DNA of 6,098 bases from Clostridia bacterium (GCA_900759575.1 CAAEVU010000142.1:1-6098), one strand, 5' to 3'. Positions 1 to 5,275 are shown, counted from the stretch's first letter. The notes: generated by a model not told the origin, from the letters alone. A program made the numbers and translations.

Positions 1-21
1 AAAAATCCGCGCTTTGAAGAT

Positions 22-30
22 AAAGGAGTG
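22..30 (+). promoter_or_regulatory. Ribosome binding site of ldh
   Basis: AAAGGAGTG matches the anti-Shine-Dalgarno sequence well. It lies about 10 bases before the ATG at 40, a slightly long but acceptable spacing, and it supports that start. No promoter for ldh is visible in the 39 bases before the gene, so its transcription start probably lies outside the window. Confidence 0.75.
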
Positions 31-39
31 TGAACAACG

Positions 40-990
40 ATGATTTTAAACAAGCGGAAGATCGTTCTGGTAGGTACTGGCATGGTGGGTATGAGCTTTG
101 CCTATTCTGTGCTGAACCAAGCGGTGTGCGACGAATTGGTGCTGGTGGACATTGACAAGCGTCGTGCCGAAGGTGAAGCTATGGACCTGAACCACGGCGT
201 GGCTTTTGCCAGTTCCAGCATGAAGATTTACGCCGGAGAATACAGCGATTGCGCCGACGCGGACATTGTGGTAATTTGCGCAGGCGTCAGCCAGAAGCCC
301 GGCGAATCCCGTTTGGATCTGCTCAAGCGGAATGCCCTGGTGTTCCAGTCCATCATAGGGCCGATCACCCATTCGGGCTTTTCCGGCATTTTCCTGGTAG
401 CCACCAATCCTGTGGACATTATGACCCGGGTGACCTACGAGCTTTCCGGATTCAATTCCAACCGCGTGTTTGGCACCGGCACCACCCTGGATACCGCCCG
501 GCTGCGGTATCTGTTGGGAGAATATTTTTCTGTGGACCCCCGGAATATGCATGCATACGTCATCGGTGAGCACGGCGACAGCGAATTTGTGCCTTGGAGC
601 CAGGCGATGCTGGCAACCAAATCGGTGATCGATATTTGCGAGCAATCCGGCGGAAAATTCTGCCTGGAAGAGATGCAGAAAATCAGCTCTGAAGTACGTG
701 ATGCGGCGCAGAAGATCATCGAAGCGAAGCGGGCCACGTATTATGGCATTGGCATGTCCCTGGTGCGGATTGTCCGTGCCGTGCTTTCCAACGAAAACAG
801 CGTGCTGACAGTTTCCGCCCGTCTGCGTGGGGAATATGGCCAGCGGGATATTTACGCGGGTGTGCCCTGCATTGTCAACCGTAACGGCGTGGATCGTGTG
901 TTGGAACTTTCCCTCACAGAGGAAGAACAGGAGAAATTCAAAAATTCCTGCGCCATTCTCCAGGAAAGCTACCAGGGATTGGAGCTGTAA
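40..990 (+). CDS. ldh: L-lactate dehydrogenase
   Basis: This cytoplasmic NAD-dependent enzyme interconverts pyruvate and L-lactate, regenerating NAD+ at the end of fermentative glycolysis. The 316-residue product has the usual family length. Seen in the sequence: the Rossmann nucleotide-binding motif GTGMVG at residues 12-17, the acidic NAD-contacting end of strand two (VLVDID, 34-39), the mobile substrate loop with Gln85 followed by PGESR (Arg91), ATNPVD at 121-126, LDTAR at 150-154, and the catalytic histidine in GEHGDSE (His178). Gln in the substrate loop, where malate dehydrogenases carry Arg, argues for lactate as substrate. The ATG at 40 places the Rossmann motif at the normal distance from the N-terminus. 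The gene appears to stand alone: downstream is non-coding repeat DNA. Allosteric activation by fructose-1,6-bisphosphate is common in bacterial homologues, but I cannot establish it from this reading. Confidence 0.96.
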   Translation: MILNKRKIVLVGTGMVGMSFAYSVLNQAVCDELVLVDIDKRRAEGEAMDLNHGVAFASSSMKIYAGEYSDCADADIVVICAGVSQKPGESRLDLLKRNALVFQSIIGPITHSGFSGIFLVATNPVDIMTRVTYELSGFNSNRVFGTGTTLDTARLRYLLGEYFSVDPRNMHAYVIGEHGDSEFVPWSQAMLATKSVIDICEQSGGKFCLEEMQKISSEVRDAAQKIIEAKRATYYGIGMSLVRIVRAVLSNENSVLTVSARLRGEYGQRDIYAGVPCIVNRNGVDRVLELSLTEEEQEKFKNSCAILQESYQGLEL

Positions 991-995
991 TTCCC

Positions 996-1012
996 GCTCA
1001 CCTGCGGTGAGC
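996..1012 (+). terminator. Stem-loop just after ldh, possible weak terminator
   Basis: GCTCACC (996-1002) and GGTGAGC (1006-1012) form a perfect 7-bp stem with a 3-base loop, 5 bases after the ldh stop codon. The first T run (1021-1024) comes 8 bases after the stem, not directly behind it, so this is a poor match to an intrinsic terminator. Its right arm lies inside the first copy of the 94-base repeat, and the second copy lacks the matching left arm. The hairpin is therefore specific to the repeat boundary. Confidence 0.35.
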
Positions 1013-1210
1013 AAGTCGCGTTTTAACCAAGCAGAGAGTCTTTCGCCTGGTGGGCCGCGCCGTGGGATTTTTGGTAAGCTGAAATGCTGTCCATTCTGCG
1101 GTGAGCAAGTCGCGTTTTTGCCAAGGGGAGAGCCTCCTGCCTGGTGGGCCGCGCCGTGGGATTTTTGGTAAGTTGAAATGCTGCCCGGTCTACGGTGGGC
1201 AAGACACGCG
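1003..1210. repeat. 94-base tandem repeat, two full copies plus a partial third
   Basis: Copy 1 spans about 1003-1096 and copy 2 about 1097-1190, with no gap. A third, decayed start follows at 1191 to about 1210. By hand alignment the two full copies differ at about 12 of 94 positions. The longest identical core (1045-1078 against 1139-1172) includes the segment GGTGGGCCGCGCCGTGGG. A period of 94 is not a multiple of three, so a protein repeat is very unlikely. Each unit can fold its ends together: in copy 2, TTGCCAA (1118-1124) pairs with TTGGTAA (1165-1171). In copy 1, ACCAA (1026-1030) pairs with TTGGT (1071-1075). I do not recognise the family. It could be a dispersed intergenic repeat that duplicated locally. 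Confidence 0.8.
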
Positions 1211-1270
1211 ACTGCTTGTTTTAAAAAACGGATATATTGTAAGGGTCCGGTATAGGATTTTATTTTGGAA

Positions 1271-1277
1271 AAGGTGA
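1271..1277 (+). promoter_or_regulatory. Ribosome binding site of crcB
   Basis: AAGGTGA at 1271-1277, 6 bases before the ATG at 1284, is a moderate Shine-Dalgarno match. In 1211-1270 there are AT-rich hexamers such as TATATT (1233-1238) and TATAGG (1251-1256), but none has a credible -35 element at 16-18 bases, so I do not call a promoter here. Confidence 0.6.
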
Positions 1278-1283
1278 CCACAT

Positions 1284-1655
1284 ATGATTTCGATCCTCTT
1301 AGTGGCGGCGGGGGGCGCTCTTGGCGCTGTGGGCCGTTACGGTATCAGTTTGCTGCCCTGGAAAGGGACATTCCCTTTGCTGACGCTTCTCACCAATTTT
1401 GTGGGAGCCATTGCCATTGGGTTTATCAGCGGGTTATTTTCCCAAAAGCTTTTGGGAAGCAAAGGAAAACTGTTTTGGCAGACTGGCGTGTGCGGAGGGT
1501 TTACCACCTTTTCCACATTTTCCTTGGAAACGATGCAGCTACTCGAAAAGGGAAACTACCTTTTGGGCGGAGCGTATGCTCTGACTAGTGTAATTCTCTG
1601 CCTAGTAGGTGTGACACTTGGCCAGTTGTTAGCCAAGTTAGTAGTGCGCGCGTGA
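1284..1655 (+). CDS. crcB: Fluoride ion channel CrcB/Fluc
   Basis: Proteins of this family are small four-helix membrane channels. They assemble as dual-topology dimers and export fluoride passively from the cytoplasm, protecting enolase and pyrophosphatase. The 123-residue product has family length and four hydrophobic segments at roughly residues 2-22, 31-52, 63-83 and 95-118. Signature motifs are present in order: GGALGAVGRY (10-19), the TLLTNFVGA segment with the conserved Asn38, and GGFTTFSTF (71-79), whose phenylalanines belong to the Phe-box lining the fluoride pathway in characterised homologues. Only one crcB gene is seen, which fits a homodimer, although a second copy elsewhere cannot be excluded. 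The gene is isolated: the 94-base repeat lies upstream and a terminator directly follows. No fluoride (crcB-type) riboswitch consensus was recognised in the leader. Confidence 0.93.
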   Translation: MISILLVAAGGALGAVGRYGISLLPWKGTFPLLTLLTNFVGAIAIGFISGLFSQKLLGSKGKLFWQTGVCGGFTTFSTFSLETMQLLEKGNYLLGGAYALTSVILCLVGVTLGQLLAKLVVRA

Positions 1656-1662
1656 AACGAAA

Positions 1663-1705
1663 AAAGAAAGTGCCAAGCCTGATTGATAGGCTTGGCACTT
1701 CTTTT
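1663..1705. terminator. Bidirectional intrinsic terminator between crcB and ltaE
   Basis: AAGTGCCAAGCCT (1668-1680) pairs perfectly with AGGCTTGGCACTT (1688-1700), giving a 13-bp stem with a 7-base loop (1681-1687). On the plus strand it is followed by CTTTTAT. On the minus strand it is followed by a T-rich run complementary to 1656-1667. It begins 13 bases after the crcB stop and lies about 33 bases beyond the ltaE stop, so it can end both convergent transcripts. The minus-strand T tract is the better one. Confidence 0.92.
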
Positions 1706-1732
1706 ATGGGTCATCGGACGGGAATCGTCAGA

Positions 1733-2782
1733 TCACAGTTCTTTTCCCAGTTCCTGAATGTCCTGGACAAGTTCCTCCACCGCTTCTTCCCGGGTGGCCC
1801 AGCTTGTAGCCAAGCGGATAGCAGTGTGGGTATCGTCCACTTTTGCCCAGGTGGAATAAGTGTATTTCTTTCCCAGCTTTTCCAAAAGATCGTTGGGGAA
1901 AATGGGGAATTGCTGGTTGGTGGGAGACTCTGCAAAGAAGGGGAAACCGGCCTTTTTGCAGGCGTCAGCAATGCGGTAAGCCAGCTCGTTGGCGTTGCGG
2001 CAAATATCGTAATACAGCTCGTCCTCAAACAAAGTGAGGAATTGCAGGCCCAAAAGCCGGCCTTTTGCCAACATGCCTCCATTTTGCTTGATGGAATAAC
2101 GGAAGTCCTGCTTGAGTTCGGGATTGGAGATCACCACAGCTTCCCCAAACAGGGCTCCGCACTTGGTGCCCCCAATGTAGAACACATCGCACAGCCGTGC
2201 CAGGTCGGCAATGGAGACATCGCTGCCCCGGGCGGTCAGACCGTAACCCAGACGGGCGCCGTCCAAAAACAGGTACAGACCGTGGGCTTTGCAGGTGCGG
2301 CTCAAAGCTTCCAGTTCCGGAAGCGTATACAGTGCGCCGTTTTCCGTGGGATGGGAAATATAAACCATTTTGGGCTGGACTTGATGCTCATGGGTTTCGT
2401 CGGCCCAATGGTTCACAACGAACTCATCCACTTGGGCGGCGGTGATTTTGCCTTCCGGTCCGCAGGGCAAAGCCAACACTTTATGGCCGGTAGCTTCCAC
2501 CGCGCCGGACTCGTGGCAGTTGATGTGGCCGGTGGCAGCGGAAATCACACCCTGATGGGGACGCAGCGCGGCCCGGATCACCGTGAAGTTGGTTTGGGTG
2601 CCGCCCACCAGAAAGTGGACGTCCACATCTTCCCGCTCACATTCCTGACGGATCAATGCCCGAGCCTGCTCACAGTAGGCATCTTCACCGTAGCCCACGG
2701 TTTGCTCCAGATTGGTTTCCACCATCCGTTCCAAGATTTGAGGATGGGCGCCTTCCGTGTAGTCGCAATTAAAGTAAAGCAT
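1733..2782 (-). CDS. ltaE: Low-specificity L-threonine aldolase (PLP-dependent)
   Basis: The likely reaction is cleavage of L-threonine or L-allo-threonine to glycine and acetaldehyde, using pyridoxal phosphate, in the cytoplasm. The 349-residue product belongs to the beta-eliminating lyase/threonine aldolase group of fold-type I PLP enzymes. Visible motifs in this numbering: GGTQTN (60-65, phosphate-binding region), His90 in GHINCHESGA (expected to stack on the cofactor), DGARLGYG (174-181, Asp contacting the pyridine nitrogen), and GGTKCGALFGEA (204-215), whose Lys207 is the expected Schiff-base lysine. An in-frame TTG at 2809 would add nine residues. The ATG at 2782 is preferred because GGAGGGAGA lies six bases before it and MLYFNCDYTEG is a typical family N-terminus. 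The gene is monocistronic, with its own promoter upstream and a terminator downstream. Substrate preference within the family (threonine, allo-threonine, phenylserine) cannot be read from sequence. Confidence 0.92.
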   Translation of the reverse strand: MLYFNCDYTEGAHPQILERMVETNLEQTVGYGEDAYCEQARALIRQECEREDVDVHFLVGGTQTNFTVIRAALRPHQGVISAATGHINCHESGAVEATGHKVLALPCGPEGKITAAQVDEFVVNHWADETHEHQVQPKMVYISHPTENGALYTLPELEALSRTCKAHGLYLFLDGARLGYGLTARGSDVSIADLARLCDVFYIGGTKCGALFGEAVVISNPELKQDFRYSIKQNGGMLAKGRLLGLQFLTLFEDELYYDICRNANELAYRIADACKKAGFPFFAESPTNQQFPIFPNDLLEKLGKKYTYSTWAKVDDTHTAIRLATSWATREEAVEELVQDIQELGKEL

Positions 2783-2785
2783 GGG

Positions 2786-2794
2786 TCTCCCTCC
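2786..2794 (-). promoter_or_regulatory. Ribosome binding site of ltaE
   Basis: On the minus strand GGAGGGAGA runs from 2794 to 2786. The GGAGGG core ends six bases before the ATG at 2782. This strong site decides the start in favour of 2782 over the upstream TTG at 2809, which lacks a comparable site. Confidence 0.88.
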
Positions 2795-2868
2795 AATATG
2801 GTATTTCAAAGGTAACGTCTTACTGCGGGGGTTCCAGCTCCCAGCGTTTTGGAAGCCGTGGAAAAGGG

Positions 2869-2882
2869 TCCGCCATGGCGGA
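2869..2882. repeat. 14-base perfect palindrome in the ltaE leader
   Basis: TCCGCCATGGCGGA is its own reverse complement. It lies about 20-30 bases downstream of the predicted ltaE transcription start (near 2901 on the minus strand). It could be a dyad operator or, as RNA, a short hairpin. Its position just inside the transcript would suit a repressor roadblock, but no regulator gene adjoins it. Confidence 0.5.
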
Positions 2883-2907
2883 GCACAGAGCGCAATAAAA
2901 CGGAACT

Positions 2908-2936
2908 ATTATAACATCTGAAAGAGAAAATGTAAA
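2908..2936 (-). promoter_or_regulatory. Sigma-A promoter of ltaE
   Basis: On the minus strand the -35 TTTACA (2936-2931, five of six consensus) is separated by exactly 17 bases from the -10 TATAAT (2913-2908, perfect). A TG lies one base upstream of the -10 (extended -10). The predicted start is near 2901, leaving a leader of about 119 nt before the ATG at 2782. Confidence 0.9.
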
Positions 2937-2981
2937 TTGGTGGAAAAAGGGGGAGTTGGGCGGATTTTTTTCCCTGGCCCG

Positions 2982-3010
2982 TTGACAAAACTGCGGGAAT
3001 CGTGTATAAT
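2982..3010 (+). promoter_or_regulatory. Consensus sigma-A promoter of the ylxM-ffh operon
   Basis: TTGACA (2982-2987) and TATAAT (3005-3010) are both perfect, with the ideal 17-base spacer. A T-rich run (2965-2971) lies just upstream. Transcription should begin near 3017. This is the only clear promoter seen for ylxM, ffh, rpsP, khpA and rimM, so it probably drives the whole block. Confidence 0.94.
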
Positions 3011-3017
3011 CCTAATG

Positions 3018-3069
3018 CTGTAAAGAAAACCACTTTACAGATTTGGCAAAACGGAATGGTTTCCGCCAA
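3018..3069 (+). other. Two tandem hairpins at the 5' end of the ylxM operon mRNA
   Basis: CTGTAAAG (3018-3025) pairs perfectly with CTTTACAG (3033-3040) around a 7-base loop, starting almost at the predicted transcription start. A second hairpin follows: CGGAA (3052-3056) pairs with TTCCG (3061-3065) around TGGT, and is extended by TTGG (3043-3046) with CCAA (3066-3069) across a 5-base bulge. Neither is followed by a T run, so they are not terminators. They may protect the mRNA 5' end or form a regulatory leader. Confidence 0.6.
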
Positions 3070-3100
3070 GCCAGAAGATCGTGTGAGAGACAGCGCCGAG

Positions 3101-3106
3101 GGAGGG
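3101..3106 (+). promoter_or_regulatory. Ribosome binding site of ylxM
   Basis: GGAGGG lies 8 bases before the ATG at 3115. It fixes that start over an in-frame TTG at 3043, which lies inside the second leader hairpin and has no Shine-Dalgarno sequence. Confidence 0.88.
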
Positions 3107-3114
3107 ACGTGACG

Positions 3115-3483
3115 ATGGCAAAGGATTTGCGGATCAGTTTTCTGCTGGATTTTTACGGGGATATGCTCACCGAGACCCAGCGGGAAGTGGTGGACGCCTA
3201 TTACAATGAAGACTTGTCTTTGGCGGAGATCGCCGCGGATCGAGACATCACCCGGCAGGGTGTAAGGGACGCCATCAAGCGTGCGGAACAGCAGCTTTTG
3301 GACATGGAAGACCGGTTGGGTTTGGCTCGCCGGTTTCAGGAGATCCAAAAGACCTTGACGCTGATCTGTGACTGTGCCCTGAACATTCAGGATTTGAACG
3401 AGCAAAACGGCGGGGTACAGGGGATAGACGAGAACGTTTCCAAAATCCTCAAATGCGCCCAAGAGATCGCTGTGGAAGCGTAA
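3115..3483 (+). CDS. ylxM: YlxM family (UPF0122) helix-turn-helix protein, SRP-associated
   Basis: YlxM is a small cytoplasmic protein encoded next to ffh in many Bacillota. Published work in streptococci links it to signal recognition particle function, but its precise role is unsettled. The 122-residue product begins MAKDLRISFL. Residues about 16-60 contain TETQREVVDAYY, then a sigma-70 region 4-like helix-turn-helix (LSLAEIAADRDITRQGVRDAI, in two parts around residues 34-54). The C-terminal half is predicted helical, with two cysteines at 85 and 87. The start at 3115 is set by a GGAGGG site and by the family N-terminus. It is the first gene of the operon, 46 bases before ffh, and transcribed from the consensus promoter at 2982-3010. 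The DNA-binding-like fold may bind RNA or act in assembly of the particle. I infer no specific target. Confidence 0.92.
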   Translation: MAKDLRISFLLDFYGDMLTETQREVVDAYYNEDLSLAEIAADRDITRQGVRDAIKRAEQQLLDMEDRLGLARRFQEIQKTLTLICDCALNIQDLNEQNGGVQGIDENVSKILKCAQEIAVEA

Positions 3484-3514
3484 GAGGACTGAATAGAACT
3501 ACAACATTGATTCC

Positions 3515-3522
3515 AGGAGGGG
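3515..3522 (+). promoter_or_regulatory. Ribosome binding site of ffh
   Basis: AGGAGGGG lies 7 bases before a GTG codon at 3530. This strong site supports GTG as the initiation codon. The next residues (AFEGLAEKL) match the usual Ffh N-terminus. Confidence 0.88.
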
Positions 3523-3529
3523 AAAGCCA

Positions 3530-4858
3530 GTGGCATTTGAAGGTTTGGCGGAAAAGCTCAGCAATTCCTTTAAGAAGCTTCGGAGTAAAGGAAAACTTAC
3601 CGAAGCGGATGTAAAGGAAGCCATGCGGGAAGTGCGTCTGGCCCTGCTGGAAGCCGACGTCAACTACAAGGTGGCAAAAGAGTTCACCAAGAAGGTGACG
3701 GAACGTGCTGTGGGTTCCGAAGTGATGGAAAGTTTGACGCCTGCCCAGATGGTCATCAAGATCGTCAATGAAGAGTTGACAAGCCTGATGGGCGGTACGG
3801 AAGAGCGGCTGAAAATGCCGGCTCATCCTCCTGCCATCATTATGATGTGCGGCTTGCAGGGCGCCGGTAAAACCACCCACGCCGCCAAGCTTGCCTATCA
3901 GTTGAAATCCCAGGGCCATCGGCCACTGCTGGTGGCGGGAGATATTTACCGTCCTGCTGCTATCAAGCAGTTGCAGGTGGTGGGCGAAAAGGCCGGAGCC
4001 CCTGTCTTTGAGAAAGGGACCCAGGACCCAGTGATCACCGCGAAAGAGGCGGTGCGCCATGCCAAAGATTATGGCAATGACTATGTGATCATCGATACGG
4101 CCGGCCGGCTGCAGATCGACGAGCAGCTGATGGAAGAACTGCGGCGTATCAAAGAAGCGGTGGAGCCTACGGACATCCTGCTGGTGGTGGACGCCATGAC
4201 CGGTCAGGAAGCCGTGAACGTAGCGAAAACATTTGACGATTTGCTGGACATCACCGGTGTGATCCTCACCAAATTGGACGGCGATACACGAGGGGGCGCA
4301 GCCCTTTCCGTAAAAGCAGTCACCGGTAAGCCCATCAAATACGCAGGCACCGGCGAAAAACTTTCGGACTTGGAAGTCTTCCACCCGGACCGCATGGCCA
4401 GCCGTATTTTGGGTATGGGCGACGTGCTCACCCTGATTGAAGACGCCCAGATGAAGCTGGACGAAAAAGCCGCGGCGAAAACAGCCCAGCGGCTGATGCA
4501 GAACAAAATGGATCTCAACGACTTGTTGGAACAGTTCCAGCAGGTCAAAAAAATGGGTCCCTTGAAGGGGATTCTCTCCAAGCTTCCGGGCGTGGGGAAT
4601 AAATTGGACGATGTGGAAATCGACGACCGGGTAATGGATCGGAGCGCGGCGATCATCCTTTCCATGACGCCGTATGAACGGTCCCATCCGGATTGCCTGA
4701 ACGCATCCCGGAAAAAGCGGATTGCTGCCGGATGCGGGATGAAGGTGGAAGATGTAAACCGGCTTTTGAACCAGTTCCGTCAGACCCAGAAGCTGATGAA
4801 GCAGTTTGGGGGCATGGGAAAAGGCAAACGCCGCCGGATGCCAAACGTGCCCTTCTAA
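3530..4858 (+). CDS. ffh: Signal recognition particle GTPase Ffh (SRP54)
   Basis: Ffh binds 4.5S/6S SRP RNA and signal sequences emerging from the ribosome. It then pairs with FtsY at the membrane to deliver nascent chains to SecYEG. The 442-residue protein is near usual length and complete. The N domain (1-90) is followed by the G domain (about 100-295), with the P-loop GLQGAGKTT at 108-116, DIYRPAA at 138-144, DTAGR at 189-193, TKLDGDTRGG at 247-256 and GTGEK at 273-277. The M domain (about 300-430) contains LSMTPYERSHPDCLNASR and the RNA-binding RIAAGCG helix region at 397-403, followed by DVNRLLNQF. It starts with GTG. The tail after KQFGGMG is short and basic (KGKRRRMP), as in many family members. 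It sits in the expected operon between ylxM and rpsP. A long frame on the opposite strand is a codon-bias shadow. Confidence 0.97.
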   Translation: MAFEGLAEKLSNSFKKLRSKGKLTEADVKEAMREVRLALLEADVNYKVAKEFTKKVTERAVGSEVMESLTPAQMVIKIVNEELTSLMGGTEERLKMPAHPPAIIMMCGLQGAGKTTHAAKLAYQLKSQGHRPLLVAGDIYRPAAIKQLQVVGEKAGAPVFEKGTQDPVITAKEAVRHAKDYGNDYVIIDTAGRLQIDEQLMEELRRIKEAVEPTDILLVVDAMTGQEAVNVAKTFDDLLDITGVILTKLDGDTRGGAALSVKAVTGKPIKYAGTGEKLSDLEVFHPDRMASRILGMGDVLTLIEDAQMKLDEKAAAKTAQRLMQNKMDLNDLLEQFQQVKKMGPLKGILSKLPGVGNKLDDVEIDDRVMDRSAAIILSMTPYERSHPDCLNASRKKRIAAGCGMKVEDVNRLLNQFRQTQKLMKQFGGMGKGKRRRMPNVPF

Positions 4859-4886
4859 TAGAAAAAAGACGGGCTGTTCCACAGAA

Positions 4887-4898
4887 CCAAATATTTGG
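4887..4898. repeat. 12-base palindrome between ffh and rpsP
   Basis: CCAAATATTTGG is a perfect palindrome. As RNA it would make only a weak tight hairpin. Its inner part (4890-4894) can instead pair with 4926-4930 to close the larger rpsP leader stem. It may also be a dyad protein site, but no candidate regulator is apparent. Confidence 0.45.
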
Positions 4899-4946
4899 AT
4901 GTTGCCGGGGCTTGCCCCGTGAACAATATTGCCCGGTCAGCCGGGC
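4890..4946 (+). other. Structured rpsP leader with two GC-rich hairpins
   Basis: Hairpin 1 has CGGGG (4906-4910) paired with CCCCG (4915-4919) around CTTG. It extends through a 2x2 internal loop to TGTT (4900-4903) with AACA (4922-4925), and then across a bulge to AATAT (4890-4894) with ATATT (4926-4930). Hairpin 2 immediately follows: GCCCGG (4931-4936) paired with CCGGGC (4941-4946) around TCAG. CCGGG (4905-4909) can alternatively pair with CCCGG (4932-4936), so the two arrangements compete. No T run follows directly, and I see no promoter in 4859-4985. Processing site, stability element or regulated leader are all possible. Confidence 0.55.
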
Positions 4947-4985
4947 GGAGAAACTTTTAATCCATTTTATACCAATTCAAATTTT

Positions 4986-4990
4986 GGAGG
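4986..4990 (+). promoter_or_regulatory. Ribosome binding site of rpsP
   Basis: GGAGG lies 8 bases before the ATG at 4999, in an AT-rich context (4951-4985) that should stay unpaired. This suits efficient translation of a ribosomal protein. Confidence 0.82.
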
Positions 4991-4998
4991 AATGAATC

Positions 4999-5241
4999 AT
5001 GGCAGTTAAAATCAGACTGAGAAGAATGGGCGCTAAGAAATCTCCCTTCTACCGCATTGTGGTGGCGGATTCCCGCTTCCCCCGTGACGGCCGTTTCATC
5101 GAGGAGATCGGCTACTACAACCCCATGGAAGAGCCCAGCGTGGTGAAGGTTGACCCCGAGAAGGCCAAGAAGTGGATTGCCAACGGCGCTCAGCCTACCG
5201 ATACTGTGAAGGCACTGTTCAAGAAGCACGGCGTGATCTAA
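4999..5241 (+). CDS. rpsP: 30S ribosomal protein S16
   Basis: S16 is a primary/secondary 16S rRNA-binding protein of the 30S subunit body, needed for efficient assembly. The 80-residue product is full length for the family. It carries the N-terminal signature VKIRLRRMGAKKSPFYRIVV (residues 3-22), then ADSRFPRDGRFIEEIGYYNP (23-42), and ends in the typical lysine-rich helix AKKWIANGAQPTDTVKALFKKHG. It lies 140 bases after ffh, an unusually wide gap for this operon, and that gap holds the hairpins at 4890-4946. khpA follows after 34 bases. The gene's codon choice is more uniform than that of its neighbours (for example repeated AAG for lysine and CGT/CGC for arginine), as expected for a highly expressed ribosomal gene. 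Confidence 0.98.
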   Translation: MAVKIRLRRMGAKKSPFYRIVVADSRFPRDGRFIEEIGYYNPMEEPSVVKVDPEKAKKWIANGAQPTDTVKALFKKHGVI

Positions 5242-5261
5242 GTTCTCGCCCAGCCTTTTGA

Positions 5262-5267
5262 AAGGAG
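5262..5267 (+). promoter_or_regulatory. Ribosome binding site of khpA
   Basis: AAGGAG lies 8 bases before the ATG at 5276. It excludes the in-frame TTG at 5258, which would overlap the Shine-Dalgarno sequence. Confidence 0.85.
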
Positions 5268-5275
5268 CAAGCAGT

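Larger units (their letters stand above)
2783..3114. other. Divergent intergenic regulatory region between ltaE and ylxM
   Basis: This 332-base stretch carries no convincing gene. It holds a minus-strand promoter and about 120-nt leader for ltaE, a plus-strand promoter and about 100-nt leader for ylxM, and inverted repeats in both leaders. The two -35 elements are 45 bases apart (2936 to 2982). The open frame that crosses it on the minus strand (2806-3462) overlaps ylxM and lacks family character, so it is treated as a shadow. Confidence 0.85.

Noticed and set aside
397..403. Placeholder check of the Ffh RNA-binding motif (protein residues 397-403) for a Ser-to-Cys change
   Set aside because: The form RIAAGCG, in place of the GSG form, looked odd at first. 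As I recall, Cys at this place also occurs in well-studied Ffh proteins, so it is not a sign of lost function. Coordinates here are protein residues of the gene at 3530-4858.
1211..1270. Possible crcB promoter elements (TTGTTT, TATATT, TTGTAA, TATAGG)
   Set aside because: No pair has a 16-18 base spacer that leaves a workable leader, so these look like chance hexamers in AT-rich DNA.
46..1281. 411-codon open frame on the minus strand opposite ldh and across the repeat
   Set aside because: It runs antisense to a clear ldh gene, has no recognisable family features, and continues through a 94-base repeat that would put the copies in different frames. It is a codon-bias shadow.
2783..2809. Nine-residue N-terminal extension of ltaE from a TTG codon
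   Set aside because: The extension would include the strong GGAGGGAGA ribosome binding site that serves the ATG at 2782, and the extra residues are not family-like.
1652..2815. 387-codon plus-strand open frame opposite ltaE
   Set aside because: The minus-strand frame has a complete PLP-enzyme motif set, a strong ribosome binding site and a promoter. The plus-strand frame has none and runs through the terminator stem.
3043..3114. 24-residue N-terminal extension of ylxM from a TTG codon
   Set aside because: The codon sits in a leader hairpin without a Shine-Dalgarno sequence, and the ATG at 3115 has GGAGGG at good spacing and a family N-terminus.
3449..4882. 477-codon minus-strand open frame opposite ffh
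   Set aside because: It is longer than ffh itself, but its His/Phe/Gln-rich composition is typical of the reverse complement of a codon-biased gene. No promoter or ribosome binding site was seen, and Ffh motifs are unambiguous on the plus strand.
4929..4970. Possible internal promoter or terminator before rpsP
   Set aside because: TTGCCC and TTTAAT are 21 bases apart, too far for sigma-A. The hairpin at 4931-4946 is followed by GGAGAAAC, not a T run.
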